Source: Pseudoxanthomonas mexicana (GTDB taxonomy: Bacteria > Pseudomonadota > Gammaproteobacteria > Xanthomonadales > Xanthomonadaceae). From it: DNA of 64,000 nt. Positions 41,869-51,623 of this stretch are shown piece after piece. The position numbers were made by a program, and so were the translations under genes. The stretch is taken from contig NZ_LSIF01000092.1 in NCBI RefSeq assembly GCF_001556105.1, forward strand, positions 62,001 to 126,000, given 5' to 3'. Positions within the stretch are counted from its first letter, which is position 1, and every line of letters begins with the position of its first letter. A model generated the notes under the pieces. The model did not search any database, was not told the DNA's origin, and worked only from the letters and a program-made list of their open reading frames with translations.

Positions 41869-42141
41869 CTACAGGGCGGTATGCGTCAACGTGAAAAGAA
41901 AACCGCGCGCCTCCAGCAGCGCACGGATGCGCTGCTCGGCCGGCACGCGATGGAACTGGCGACCGGCCCACAGCCCGAAGCAGGGCCGGCTGGTTTGGTG
42001 GCCGTGGCCCAATGGCCGTCGCGACACCGCGACGTCCATGGATTCGCACGCGGTCGCCCACATCACCCGAAGATCATCGGGGCTGATCGATTGCTGCGAC
42101 CCCAGGTGAAGGATGTAGACCTGGACGTGCTGGTTCGCCAC
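41869..42141 (-). CDS. Hypothetical protein, 90 residues
   Basis: Not recognised. GTG 42141 is chosen over the longer frame because AGGAGG lies five bases upstream. The sequence (NQHVQVYILHLGSQQSISPDDLRVMWATACESM...) suggests a small alpha/beta cytoplasmic protein. First gene of a two-gene leftward unit with the 114-residue protein. Confidence 0.65.
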   Translation of the reverse strand: MANQHVQVYILHLGSQQSISPDDLRVMWATACESMDVAVSRRPLGHGHQTSRPCFGLWAGRQFHRVPAEQRIRALLEARGFLFTLTHTAL

Positions 42142-42277
42142 ACACCCCTCCTGGGCACGACGGAACGTCGCTTGGGTGAAGCCGAGAGGGAGAGGGTTCG
42201 ACCGGCGGGGCGGCGACGAGGACTGCCAGTCAGCCGAGACAGGTATACGCCGTTGGGGGGGCGAGGGCAAATACACG

Positions 42278-42301
42278 GCCCTGCATCACGTTATGCAGGG
42301 C
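42278..42301 (-). terminator. Hairpin GCCCTGCAT-N6-ATGCAGGGC after recD
   Basis: Perfect nine-base stem 19 bases past the recD stop. Only a weak T-rich run (GTATTT) follows, so efficiency is uncertain. Confidence 0.5.
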
Positions 42302-42320
42302 ATCGCATGACGACAACGCA

Positions 42321-44189
42321 TCACCCGCGCGCGGATGCCGCCGTGCGCAATCGCCAACCCAACCCGGACCAGCGGCTGGCATGTCGCGACAGCGCGTCGC
42401 GGATGACGGCATCGCTGCCGGCGACATGCAGTTCGCGCCGCGCACGGGTGATGCCGGTGTAGACCAGTTCGCGCGAGAGCACGCGATTGCCGCGCACGGG
42501 CAGCAGGAGCCACACCGTGTCGAACTCCGAGCCCTGCGCCTTGTGCACGGTCATCGCGAAGGCCGACTCATGCGCGGGCAGCGCCGCAGGATGGAAGGCG
42601 CGAGGCTGTGTGGGATCCTCGCCGGGGAACCAGGCGACCAGCGCGCCGCGGTCGTCGCGAAGGCAGAGGCCGATGTCGCCGTTGAACAGGCGGTGGCGGT
42701 AGCTGTTCTCGGTGACGATGAGCAACTGGCCATGGAAGTGGCCTGGGCCACCACGCGTCATGCCAGTGCCGGCATCCACCAGCAGGCGCTCGATGCGCGC
42801 GTTGAGCGTGCGCGCGCCCTGCGGGCCTTCGCGCACGGCGGTGAGCAGGCGCAACCGCGTGGACTGCGCCAGCGCGTCGGCCGGCGTGGCGGCATGCGCG
42901 AGCGAGCGCCAGTGCTTGAGTAACGCATCGCGCTGGGCGTCGAGCGGATCGGCGAGGCCTTCGTGGAAGTGCACGTTCGACAGCGCATGGCCGCGCAGCA
43001 GATCGAGCGCCGTGTCGGCATCGCCCTCGCGCACGGCGGCGGCGAGCGGAGCGAGCTGCAGCGCCTCGCTCTGGCGCCAGCCGCGTTGCAGGTGCACGCG
43101 TGCGCCGGGAAAGGTCCTCGCGTCATCGCGCGCCGGTGACGGCATCGATTCGCCGAGCAGCGGACGCAGTGCGTCCGCATCGTCCTGCACGAGATGATCG
43201 CCTTCGCCGGCGGCGGCGAGGATGGCGGCCAGCACGTCGCCGGCTTCCACCGACGGCAGCTGGTCGGGGTCGCCGAGCAGCACCAGGCGCGTGCCATCGG
43301 CCACCGCGTCGACCAGCTTGGCCATCAGCGGCAGGTCGATCATCGAGGCTTCGTCCACCACCACCACGTCGAATGGCAGCGGATTGTCGCGGCTGTGGCG
43401 GAAACGCGGCGAATCGGGAATCGTGCCGAGCAGTCGGTGCAGCGTGGTGCCGGTGGCAGGCAGCGCCGCGAGCAGCGTGGTGTCGATGCCCGATGGAGCC
43501 AAGGCCTGCACGGCATGGCGTACGCTTTCCGCCATGCGTTCGGCGGCACGGCCGGTGGGCGCGGCCAGTGCGATGCGCGGCGGTGCGCGGCCGGCGAGCT
43601 GCGCCTGTGCCGCCAGCAGCACCAGCAGGCGCGCGGTGGTGGTGGTCTTGCCGGTACCGGGGCCGCCGGTGACCAGCAGCAGCGCGTGCCGCAACGCCAG
43701 CGCGGCGGCGCGTGCCTGGCGGTCGTCGTGCGTGGCCTGCGGGAACAGTGTGGCGAACAACGGTGCGAGCGATGCGAGGTCGTCCGCCGGCAGCGCGCGG
43801 CATGCGATGCGATGCAGGCCGAGCGCGAGCGAGCGTTCGTATTCGCGGTAGCGGCGCAGGTAGAGCAGGTCGCCTTCCAGCACCAGCGGCTGGTGCGTGT
43901 CGGCCTCGGTAATGGCAGCGCGTGGCGTGGCGACCCAGCGCGAGTTGGCAAGCTGCGCACGCCAGTCATCGTCATCGGGCCATGCGATGTCGGCGTCTGC
44001 CTCCAACAACGCTCGCGGCGACGCCAGCGACACGCCGGCATGGCCCTTGGCGACCGCCAGCGAGGCGAGGGCGGCGGCGGCGAGCACGGCATCGGGCGTG
44101 TCGCGGTCCAGCCGGCGCAGGCTCTGCGCCAGCGCATGGTCCAGCGTGCGCAGGTGGCCACCGCGATAGAGCGCATCGAGCAGGCTCAT
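42321..44189 (-). CDS. recD: Exodeoxyribonuclease V, alpha subunit (RecD)
   Basis: The 5'-3' helicase subunit of RecBCD, which unwinds and degrades double-strand ends until Chi. The 622 residues match RecD1 length. Walker A is GGPGTGKTTT near residue 175, Walker B VVVDEASMIDL, and the C-terminal UvrD-like motif AMTVHKAQGSEFD, with YTGITRAR at the end. The ATG overlaps the recB stop (ATGA). Last gene of the leftward recC-recB-recD unit. Confidence 0.96.
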   Translation of the reverse strand: MSLLDALYRGGHLRTLDHALAQSLRRLDRDTPDAVLAAAALASLAVAKGHAGVSLASPRALLEADADIAWPDDDDWRAQLANSRWVATPRAAITEADTHQPLVLEGDLLYLRRYREYERSLALGLHRIACRALPADDLASLAPLFATLFPQATHDDRQARAAALALRHALLLVTGGPGTGKTTTTARLLVLLAAQAQLAGRAPPRIALAAPTGRAAERMAESVRHAVQALAPSGIDTTLLAALPATGTTLHRLLGTIPDSPRFRHSRDNPLPFDVVVVDEASMIDLPLMAKLVDAVADGTRLVLLGDPDQLPSVEAGDVLAAILAAAGEGDHLVQDDADALRPLLGESMPSPARDDARTFPGARVHLQRGWRQSEALQLAPLAAAVREGDADTALDLLRGHALSNVHFHEGLADPLDAQRDALLKHWRSLAHAATPADALAQSTRLRLLTAVREGPQGARTLNARIERLLVDAGTGMTRGGPGHFHGQLLIVTENSYRHRLFNGDIGLCLRDDRGALVAWFPGEDPTQPRAFHPAALPAHESAFAMTVHKAQGSEFDTVWLLLPVRGNRVLSRELVYTGITRARRELHVAGSDAVIRDALSRHASRWSGLGWRLRTAASARG

Positions 44190-47100
44190 GCCGCGGCTCC
44201 CTGCGGCGCACCAGCGAACAGCGCATCCAGCGCATGCACCAGGTCCGGCGCGAAGCGTTGCGCATGCACGCCGGGCGACGCCTCGCGCGTAAGGTCCAAG
44301 CCACGACAGAACAGGTAACGGATGCCGCCGAAGTCGCGCGCGTAGTCGTAGGCGTCGCCAAGACGGAAGCGCAGCCAGCGGTGCAGCGCCAGCGTGTAGA
44401 TCAGCGCCTGCAGGTCGTATTCGCTGTGCGCCATCGCCTGCTGCATGGCCACGGCATCGTAGGCGGGCAGCTGGTTGGACTTGTAGTCGAGTACGTACCA
44501 GCGGCCGTCATGCAGATAGGTCAAGTCGATCAGGCCGGTCATCAGGCCTTCCAACCGCTGTCGCGCACCGAATCCCGTGCGATGGCGCAGCAGGCCGTGG
44601 CGGTGCAGCAGTGCGAGCAGCGCCGGCACGCCGGTGGGCTGCATGGCAAAGTGGAATTCGATTTCTGCGCGGCGCTGGTCCGCCGGCACATCAGCCAAGC
44701 GCACGCCTTCGGGCAGGACCGTGCCCAGCGTGTGGCCGACCAGCGGCACCAGCACGTCCAGGCCGTCGACGATCTCGGCGTCGGCATAGCCGCCTTCGCG
44801 CAGCGCGTCGGCGATGACGAGGTCCTGCCCTGGAGGCGCCGCGTCGCCCGGCCGCCAGTCGCGCCATGCGGCGAAGTCGGCGTGTTCCAGCGCACCATGC
44901 ATCACCACGCCGAAGCGGCTGCCGGCGAAGCGCGGATCGACGAGGGCAGGCACGGCAGCATCGTGTGGTGCCTCGTCGATGCCCGACGCCAGGGCTTCGT
45001 CTTCGCCGCCTGGATCGGCTTGCGTGGCGGCCGCGAGCGGATCGGCACCGCCGTCGGCATGCGCCAGCTGGGTGAAGCTGTAGACCCACCAGTCCGGTGC
45101 GATGCGGCGCGTGGCGACGCGCGCGGGCGCCACGACGGCGTCGCGCTCGGGTGGCAGGCGCGGCGGCGGCGGTTCGGCCGGACCTTCGACGATGCGTACG
45201 TCGGCGTGCGCGTCGAGCAGGGCGAGATCGGCGATCAGCGGCGCGAGACGGCTTTTGGCGAGATCGGCGACGTCGCCGGCGGCGATCCACAGCGCATGTT
45301 CGGCGCGGGTCAGGCCAACGTAAAGCAGGCGTGCGTCCTCGGCGACCGACTCACGACGCACGGCGTCGCCGGCCACCTTCCAGGCAGGATCGTCCTTCTC
45401 CAGCTTCCATTGCAGCACGCGCTGCGTGCCGTCGTGCACCACGCGATGGCGACCGCTATCGGGGCGCGACGTGCCCAAGCCCGCGAACGGCAGATAGACC
45501 AGCGGATACTCCAGGCCCTTGCTCTTGTGCAGGGTGACGATCTGCACGCGCAGCGCATCGGACTCCAGCCTCAACAGCTGCGTCTCGTCGTCCGCGTCGG
45601 CCTCGGCCACGCGCGCCTGCAGCCAGTCGAGCAGTCCGTGCAGGCCCAGCGTGCGGGCAGCGGCTTCCTGCAGCTGCTCGCCGAGCTGCAGGTAATTGGT
45701 CAGGCGGCGCTCGCCATCCAGCAGGCCGAGCAGGCGTTCGGCCTGCGCGGCGCACAGTTCGGACACCAGCGCGAACGGGCCGCCGCGCTGCCAACGGTCG
45801 CGCCAGTGCAGCACGCGCGACAGATGCTGGCGTTGCGCCTCACCGTTTTCGTCCAGTGCGGCAAGCGCGGCCGCCCCTTCGCCCAACAGCACCGTGGCAA
45901 GCGCGGCGCGCAGGCGGCCGTTGTCGGCGGGATGCAGCAGCGCCAGCAGCAGCGTGCGCAACTCCGCTGCCTCGGTGCTGGCGAACAGGCTCTGCTTGCC
46001 GGCCGCGACCGCAGGCACGCCGGCGCGGGCGAGCGCCTGCTGCACGCGCGTGGCCTCCTTGTGGTTGCGCACCAGCACCGCGATGTCGCCGGGCCGCACG
46101 GCATGACCATCGATGTACGCACGGCCGGCGCGCGCGTCGGCGAGTACGCGGTGGATGTCGGCCACGCACGCCGCGGTGGCGGCCTCGCGGGAACCGTCGG
46201 CATCGAGCGGGCCGCCGGCGTCGTTGCGCAGCAGGCGCAGGGTCAGCGCTGGCGCAGCGGCACCGTCGTGGCGATAGTCGTCATCGCCGCGCTTGCCGCC
46301 AGGTTCGACCGGTTCAAAGCGGATGTCGGGGTGCGCGAAAGCGTCGTGTCCCGCGCTGTCGTACAGCGCACGCACCGCGCGCAGCACCGACGGACGCGAA
46401 CGGAAGTTGTGCGCCAGCCGCGGCGCTTCGTCCGCTACGCCACGGGCGAGCAGATAGGTCGCGACGTCGCCACCGCGGAAGCCGTAGATGGCCTGCTTGG
46501 GATCGCCGATCAGGAACAGCGCGGGCGTATCGCCCAGCGCGCGTACCTCATCGGAATCGCCGAACACCCGCGCAAAGATCCGCCACTGGCGTTCGTCGGT
46601 GTCCTGGAATTCATCCACCAGCGCGACGCGGTACTGCGCACGCAGGGCGGCGACCAGTGCCTGCCGGCGCGGGCCATCGAGCGCGATGGCGACGCGTTCG
46701 ATCAGGTCGTCGTAGGTCTGCACGCGACGCGTGCGCTTGAGATCGTCCAGCCGGCGGCGGGCGTCGTCGCGGAGATGGTGAAGCAGGCCGGCACGCAGGC
46801 GCAGCTGCAGCTGCCGCCAGGCATCGTCAGCTTCGCACCAGTCGCGCCACGCGTCGAACAGCGGCGAGGTCGGCACGCGCGAGTCGTCCACGTCCTTGCA
46901 GAAGCCGCGCAGCGCCTCCGGCAGCAACTTCTGCACATGCGTCTTGTCGGTGCGCGGCCAGTCGGCGAGCGCCGCACCGGCCTGCAGTTCCTCGAAGGCC
47001 TTGTCGAAGCTGGGACGGCGTGCGCGACGGCCATCGAAGACTTTCTGGTCGAACGCGGTGGCGATGGCGGTCTGCGCATCGGCCAGATGCAGGCCGAGGG

Positions 47101-47812
47101 CATCGATCAGATGCGCGGCGCGGCCGGCGCGCGTGGCCTGCACGGCGATCTGGCGTTCGCCGTCATCGTCGGCTGGTGCGGGTGGCAACAGCGGCAGCGG
47201 TCCGCACAACGCCGGCAGATCGTCGGCCAGCGCGTCGGGTCCGTTCCATAGTCCGGCCAGTGCGTCGACCGTGGCCGGATCGGCGGCGTAGGTGCGCCAC
47301 AGGTCGGCGGCGAGATCCGCATGCAGTGCGCGCGTATTGCCGAGCAGGTCGGTGGCTTCGAAACCCTGCCCGGCATCGAGCGCGTGTTCGCGCAGCACGC
47401 GTGCACAGAAGCCGTGGATGGTGAAGATGGCGGCGAGATCGGTTTCCTCGGCGGCCGTGCCCAGGCGGTGCGCGAGCTGTGCGGGTGTCTCCTCGCCCTG
47501 GGCCAGATGGCGCTCGAGGATGAATCGCGTCAGCGCGACCTCGTGCTTCTCGTCATCTTCCGGCGACGTGCCGACCAGCTCGGCGGCGAGCGCGAGACGT
47601 TCGCGGATGCGCTTGCGCAATTCCTGCGTGGCGGCCTCGGTGTACGTCACCGCCAGCACCTCGCCCATGCGGCGTCGCTGCTCGACGATCAAACGCGTGA
47701 ACAGCGTGGCCAGCGTGTAGGTCTTGCCGGTGCCGGCACTGGCCTCGATCAGCTGCACGCCGTCGAGCGCACGCGTCAGGTAGGGCTCGCGGGCGGCATC
47801 GAACGCGCTCAT
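44186..47812 (-). CDS. recB: Exodeoxyribonuclease V, beta subunit (RecB)
   Basis: 3'-5' helicase and nuclease subunit of RecBCD, 1208 residues. Walker A is EASAGTGKT near residue 25; helicase motifs DEFQDTD, IGDPKQAIYGFRGGD and the thiol-rich LLYVGLTRAEHAL follow. The C-terminal nuclease domain shows GLIDL and LDYKSNQ near residue 1108, the catalytic Asp-Tyr-Lys, so nuclease activity is expected. ATG overlaps the recC stop by four bases. Confidence 0.97.
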   Translation of the reverse strand: MSAFDAAREPYLTRALDGVQLIEASAGTGKTYTLATLFTRLIVEQRRRMGEVLAVTYTEAATQELRKRIRERLALAAELVGTSPEDDEKHEVALTRFILERHLAQGEETPAQLAHRLGTAAEETDLAAIFTIHGFCARVLREHALDAGQGFEATDLLGNTRALHADLAADLWRTYAADPATVDALAGLWNGPDALADDLPALCGPLPLLPPAPADDDGERQIAVQATRAGRAAHLIDALGLHLADAQTAIATAFDQKVFDGRRARRPSFDKAFEELQAGAALADWPRTDKTHVQKLLPEALRGFCKDVDDSRVPTSPLFDAWRDWCEADDAWRQLQLRLRAGLLHHLRDDARRRLDDLKRTRRVQTYDDLIERVAIALDGPRRQALVAALRAQYRVALVDEFQDTDERQWRIFARVFGDSDEVRALGDTPALFLIGDPKQAIYGFRGGDVATYLLARGVADEAPRLAHNFRSRPSVLRAVRALYDSAGHDAFAHPDIRFEPVEPGGKRGDDDYRHDGAAAPALTLRLLRNDAGGPLDADGSREAATAACVADIHRVLADARAGRAYIDGHAVRPGDIAVLVRNHKEATRVQQALARAGVPAVAAGKQSLFASTEAAELRTLLLALLHPADNGRLRAALATVLLGEGAAALAALDENGEAQRQHLSRVLHWRDRWQRGGPFALVSELCAAQAERLLGLLDGERRLTNYLQLGEQLQEAAARTLGLHGLLDWLQARVAEADADDETQLLRLESDALRVQIVTLHKSKGLEYPLVYLPFAGLGTSRPDSGRHRVVHDGTQRVLQWKLEKDDPAWKVAGDAVRRESVAEDARLLYVGLTRAEHALWIAAGDVADLAKSRLAPLIADLALLDAHADVRIVEGPAEPPPPRLPPERDAVVAPARVATRRIAPDWWVYSFTQLAHADGGADPLAAATQADPGGEDEALASGIDEAPHDAAVPALVDPRFAGSRFGVVMHGALEHADFAAWRDWRPGDAAPPGQDLVIADALREGGYADAEIVDGLDVLVPLVGHTLGTVLPEGVRLADVPADQRRAEIEFHFAMQPTGVPALLALLHRHGLLRHRTGFGARQRLEGLMTGLIDLTYLHDGRWYVLDYKSNQLPAYDAVAMQQAMAHSEYDLQALIYTLALHRWLRFRLGDAYDYARDFGGIRYLFCRGLDLTREASPGVHAQRFAPDLVHALDALFAGAPQGAAA

Positions 47813-50800
47813 GCGGCGTCCTCCCCGCGTCGTCCGCGCAGGGCGTCGTAGACCCGCAGGCTGGTCTCGATGAAGGCGGCTTCGCCATCGCGGTCGGCCA
47901 GCGGATCGCGACCACGGAACGCGAGCTGGATGGCCTCACCCGTGCTTTCGCCCCAGCGGTAGTCGCCGGGATACCAGGCCTCGTGGGCAGTTTGCTCACG
48001 CAGCGCGGGCTCGGCGGTGTGGATGGCCCAGCCGGTGGCCGGTGCGAACGGCAGCGGCGCGCGCAAGCCGTCGCGACGTAGCGACAGCAGCGTGCGCAGG
48101 GCCTCGTTTGCCTCGTCGGCCGATCGTGCCGGCGTGACGTAGGCGCGGATACCGTCGTCGCCGTCATGGATCTGCACGAGCGGGACGGCGACGCCGCTGG
48201 CGTTGAGCAGCAGCACGTCCAGCCCATGGCGGATGACTGCCGCGCCATTGAGCGCGCCGATCTGCACGCGCGCCAAGCCATGCGGATAGACATCGGCGAT
48301 GCGGCCATGCACACGCACCCCGTCGATCACCATCTCGACGCGTGGCGCACCGAAGTCGTCGGCCGCGACCAGGCCGCGCCATTCGACATGCTCGCGCCAC
48401 TGCGACTGCAGCCGTGCGTACTGTTCGGCTTCGTGCACCAGCAGCATCAGGCGACGCAGCTCCGCGTCCGATCCTGGTGCGCGCCCATGGCCGCGTTGCC
48501 ACGGAAACAGTTGTCGTTCCGCCAGCCGCGCACGCAGTGCGTCAGCGTCGATCGCCTCGCCCGCCAATACCGCAGCGAGCACTGCTTGGCCATCCGGCTC
48601 GGTCAGTGCGTCATGCAGCCGATGGCGCCGGTCGTGGCTGACCCAGTCGGCGAAGGCCCGCGCATACGGTTCCACCTCGGCGAAGACCTGCTCCGCCGCA
48701 TGCTCACCCAACGGACCACTCGGCACCTGCCCGCGCGCGCGTAGCCGGGTATAGAGCGCGGACGGCGTGCGGGCGTGCTGGGGATGTGCGAGGTCGAGCA
48801 GCCAGTCGAACACCTCGCGCCGCAGATGGGCGCGTTCGCGGCCGCGCACCGGCGCGACCAGCGGCTCGGTGTCCTCGGCGATGTCGATCGGGTCGGGCAG
48901 GCGCAGGCCGAGGCGGTGCGCCAGGAAGGCGCCGGCCGGATCGAGCAGGAAACGCCGCAGCGTCTCAAGCGGCAGGTCGTGTTCGTCTTCAGGCGCAGGC
49001 AATGGCCTGTCGACCCATGGCGTCAGCACGCCGCGCGCGGCATCGACGCGATCGGCGGCCGGGCGCCAGGCGGCGCGGTAGCTGAAACGGCGCGGCTCGT
49101 CTGCGCTGCCGAACGCGGCGGGCGCGAACGGTTGCAAGGTATGCCGGACGACGAGCGCGGCCTTCGCTTCCGGATCGGCGTGGTAGCGCGCAGCGACGTC
49201 GAGGAGCTCGCTGACCAGCACCGAGGGTTCGCGCACGCTGCCGTCGCGCGGATCCGCGCCCAGGTAGCTGACGTAGAAGACGTCCTGCGCGGCGGCGAAC
49301 AGCTGCAGGAACAGGAAGCGGTCGTCCTCGCGCGTGGAGCGGTCGCCGGCCATGCGCTTGCCGGCGTGCAGCTCCGCGGTGAGCTTGTTGAGGCCGGCCG
49401 CGGGATCGCGGCGCGGGAAGTCGCCGTCGTTCATGCCGAGCAGGCAGAGGGCGCGGAACGGCAGCAGGCGCATCGGCACCATGCGGCCCACGCTGACGCC
49501 GCCGGTCAGCAGCGGTGCGCGCGTGTCGGCCTGCGAGAGCTGGTCGTTGAAATGCGCACGCATGACCTCGGGCGGCACCAAGCCGTCGTAACCCGCGTCG
49601 CCCGCGTCACGCGCGAAGCGATCGATCAACGTGCGCAGGCGGTCCAGCGTGCGTTGCGCACGCGGCGCGCTGGGCTGTTCCGGCAACAGCACCGCGATCA
49701 GGTACAGCAGGCGCTCGCGCCACTGCGACGGCGTCGCCGCTTCACCGAGGACACGGCGCTGCCGCGCGAGCTCACGCAACAGCCGCACCAGCGTATCGAG
49801 CGCATCGAGCGCGCCGCCTTCCAGTTCCGGCCAGGGCGCCACGCCGGCGATCGTGTCGTCGGCGCCGCTGGCGTGGCCCAGCAGCAGGCGGTCGAGTGCG
49901 AATTGCCAGGTGTAGGCGTCGTCGGCCGGCGCGTCGGACGCGGCGCGATGGCCGGCATCCAGGCCCCAGCGCGCGCCGGCCTCGCGCAGCCAGCCGTGCA
50001 GGCGGTCAATGGCATCGGTGTCGAGGCCTTCGACTTCGGCAACGGGCGCGCTGGCAATCAGGTCGAGCACCTCGTCCAGGCCGAAGCGCGACAGCGGCAG
50101 GTCGAGCAGGCGCAGGAACACCTCGGCCAGCGGCTCGCTCGCCAGCGGACTGGTGTCGGCCAGCGCCCACGGCAGCGCGTCGTCGTGGCCGCTGCCGCCG
50201 AACACCGCATCGAGGTACGGCACGTAGGGATCGATGTCGGGCGCGAGCACGGCAATGTCGCGCGGCTGCAGCGGTGGATCGAAGCGCGGGTCTTCCAGCA
50301 GCGCGCGCAGCTGGTCGTGCAGTACCTGCAGTTCGCGCAGGCGCGTGTGGCAGGCGTGCACCTGCAGGCTGGGATCGGCGAGGTCGAGCGCGGCGCGCGG
50401 TGACGGCGATGCCGGCGCACGGCGATGGAACAGATCCGACTGCAACCGGTGCAGCAGCCTGTCGGGGCCATCGTCGGTCAGCGGATCGGCGTAGACGTCG
50501 ATCTCGGCGCGCGGATGCACCACTTCGTAATCGCCGAGCAGCGCCATGAAGTCGCGGCCAGCGGCGCCCCAGGCCTGCAGCAGCGGGTTTTCCTGCACGT
50601 CGTCGGCGAACAGCTCGGCCTCGCCTTCGCGACGGCGCTCGCGCAGCGTCTGCAGGTCGCCCCAGTAACCGCGTGCCGGCGTGGGCAGGTAGAAGTGCAG
50701 CGTGCCGACGCGTGCCTGCGTGGCCAGCACGCGCAGCACGTCGGGCGAGATGTTGAGCGTGGCGAACACCAACAGCCGTTTCGGCAGGCCCTGCGGCAGC

Positions 50801-51393
50801 GGGCCGTCATCGCGGCCGAAGCGCGCGAGATAGGCATCGATGCGCCGTGCGCGGTAGTCGCGGCCGGCGGCGACGGCGCGCCACAACCGCGCCTGCGGGT
50901 CGTCGCGGTCGGCGCCCGCTTCCCAGCGCAGCAGCCAGTCGCGCCGCCACGCCTGGTACTTCTCGTACACGCCGGCCAGCTCGCCGGCCAGCTGCCAGGG
51001 CTTCAGCGGATCGCCATCGGCCAGCCAGCCGTCGAGCGCGGCCAGCGCGGGATCACGGCGCACGGCGGGTTCGTCGAGCGCGGCATACAGGCGCCACTGC
51101 AGCGAGGCGGCATCGAGATCGTCGCCGCCGGCCGGCCCGAGGTTGGCAGCCAGCGCGCGGGCGACGAATTCGCCGGGGGTGAGGAATTCCAGGTTCGCGG
51201 CGATGCCGTATTCGGCCGCCAGCGTGGCCTGCAACCAGCGGCGCATGGCGACCTGCGGGATCAGCACTACATCGGGCGCCAGCGGCGATTGTCCCGGCAC
51301 GGGCCGCTTCAACTCGTCGGCCAGCAAGGCCGCCAACAGCCCCAGCGCGTTGGACGGATAGAGGCGGAAGTCGGGCGTGGCGGGCTTCGTCAT
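47809..51393 (-). CDS. recC: Exodeoxyribonuclease V, gamma subunit (RecC)
   Basis: Chi-recognition and scaffold subunit of RecBCD, 1194 residues, somewhat longer than in E. coli (1122). The N-terminus FRLYPSNALGLLAALLADEL and the motif NLEFLTPGEFVARAL match the family. The inactivated helicase core and C-terminal region (GVSVGRMVPMRLLPFRALCLLGMNDGDFPR, then QLFAAAQDVFYVSYLG) are typical. The start at 51393 gives the family N-terminus; two upstream ATGs (51405, 51489) are possible. Divergent from mlaF. Confidence 0.96.
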   Translation of the reverse strand: MTKPATPDFRLYPSNALGLLAALLADELKRPVPGQSPLAPDVVLIPQVAMRRWLQATLAAEYGIAANLEFLTPGEFVARALAANLGPAGGDDLDAASLQWRLYAALDEPAVRRDPALAALDGWLADGDPLKPWQLAGELAGVYEKYQAWRRDWLLRWEAGADRDDPQARLWRAVAAGRDYRARRIDAYLARFGRDDGPLPQGLPKRLLVFATLNISPDVLRVLATQARVGTLHFYLPTPARGYWGDLQTLRERRREGEAELFADDVQENPLLQAWGAAGRDFMALLGDYEVVHPRAEIDVYADPLTDDGPDRLLHRLQSDLFHRRAPASPSPRAALDLADPSLQVHACHTRLRELQVLHDQLRALLEDPRFDPPLQPRDIAVLAPDIDPYVPYLDAVFGGSGHDDALPWALADTSPLASEPLAEVFLRLLDLPLSRFGLDEVLDLIASAPVAEVEGLDTDAIDRLHGWLREAGARWGLDAGHRAASDAPADDAYTWQFALDRLLLGHASGADDTIAGVAPWPELEGGALDALDTLVRLLRELARQRRVLGEAATPSQWRERLLYLIAVLLPEQPSAPRAQRTLDRLRTLIDRFARDAGDAGYDGLVPPEVMRAHFNDQLSQADTRAPLLTGGVSVGRMVPMRLLPFRALCLLGMNDGDFPRRDPAAGLNKLTAELHAGKRMAGDRSTREDDRFLFLQLFAAAQDVFYVSYLGADPRDGSVREPSVLVSELLDVAARYHADPEAKAALVVRHTLQPFAPAAFGSADEPRRFSYRAAWRPAADRVDAARGVLTPWVDRPLPAPEDEHDLPLETLRRFLLDPAGAFLAHRLGLRLPDPIDIAEDTEPLVAPVRGRERAHLRREVFDWLLDLAHPQHARTPSALYTRLRARGQVPSGPLGEHAAEQVFAEVEPYARAFADWVSHDRRHRLHDALTEPDGQAVLAAVLAGEAIDADALRARLAERQLFPWQRGHGRAPGSDAELRRLMLLVHEAEQYARLQSQWREHVEWRGLVAADDFGAPRVEMVIDGVRVHGRIADVYPHGLARVQIGALNGAAVIRHGLDVLLLNASGVAVPLVQIHDGDDGIRAYVTPARSADEANEALRTLLSLRRDGLRAPLPFAPATGWAIHTAEPALREQTAHEAWYPGDYRWGESTGEAIQLAFRGRDPLADRDGEAAFIETSLRVYDALRGRRGEDAA

Positions 51394-51623
51394 TGTCCAG
51401 GGCATTGTGCCGGATGACGGTCGCAGCATCGGAGACGGCGCCGTTTGGGCCACAGCATCCCACACGAATCCAGCACGCGAATCCGACATAGGCGCGACAT
51501 GGGTGCCACAATAATCAAACTGCGCGGTACGGTTTATGTTCAGCCGCTGGCCGCGAAGCTACGCCGTTGTTTTTGTGTTAACCCGCCGTTCCCCGTTCCG
51601 CAGACCGTTCGCCGACGACGCCC
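51394..51623. other. Divergent gap between recC and mlaF
   Basis: Promoters for recBCD and mla must lie here. A 42-codon rightward frame (51499-51627) shares ATGA with the mlaF start but has no ribosome site, so it is not called. A less G/C-rich patch near 51510-51575 (GTTTATGTTC, TTGTTTTTGTGTTAAC) is the likely promoter zone of mlaF. Confidence 0.45.

Noticed and set aside
43922..47251. 1109-codon plus-strand frame over recD/recB
   Set aside because: It is antisense to recB and recD, whose motifs are unmistakable. Its Arg/Gln/Ala/His-rich product is typical of frames opposite a G/C-rich gene.
48775..50403. 542-codon plus-strand frame within recC
   Set aside because: Antisense to recC; same composition signature as the other shadows.
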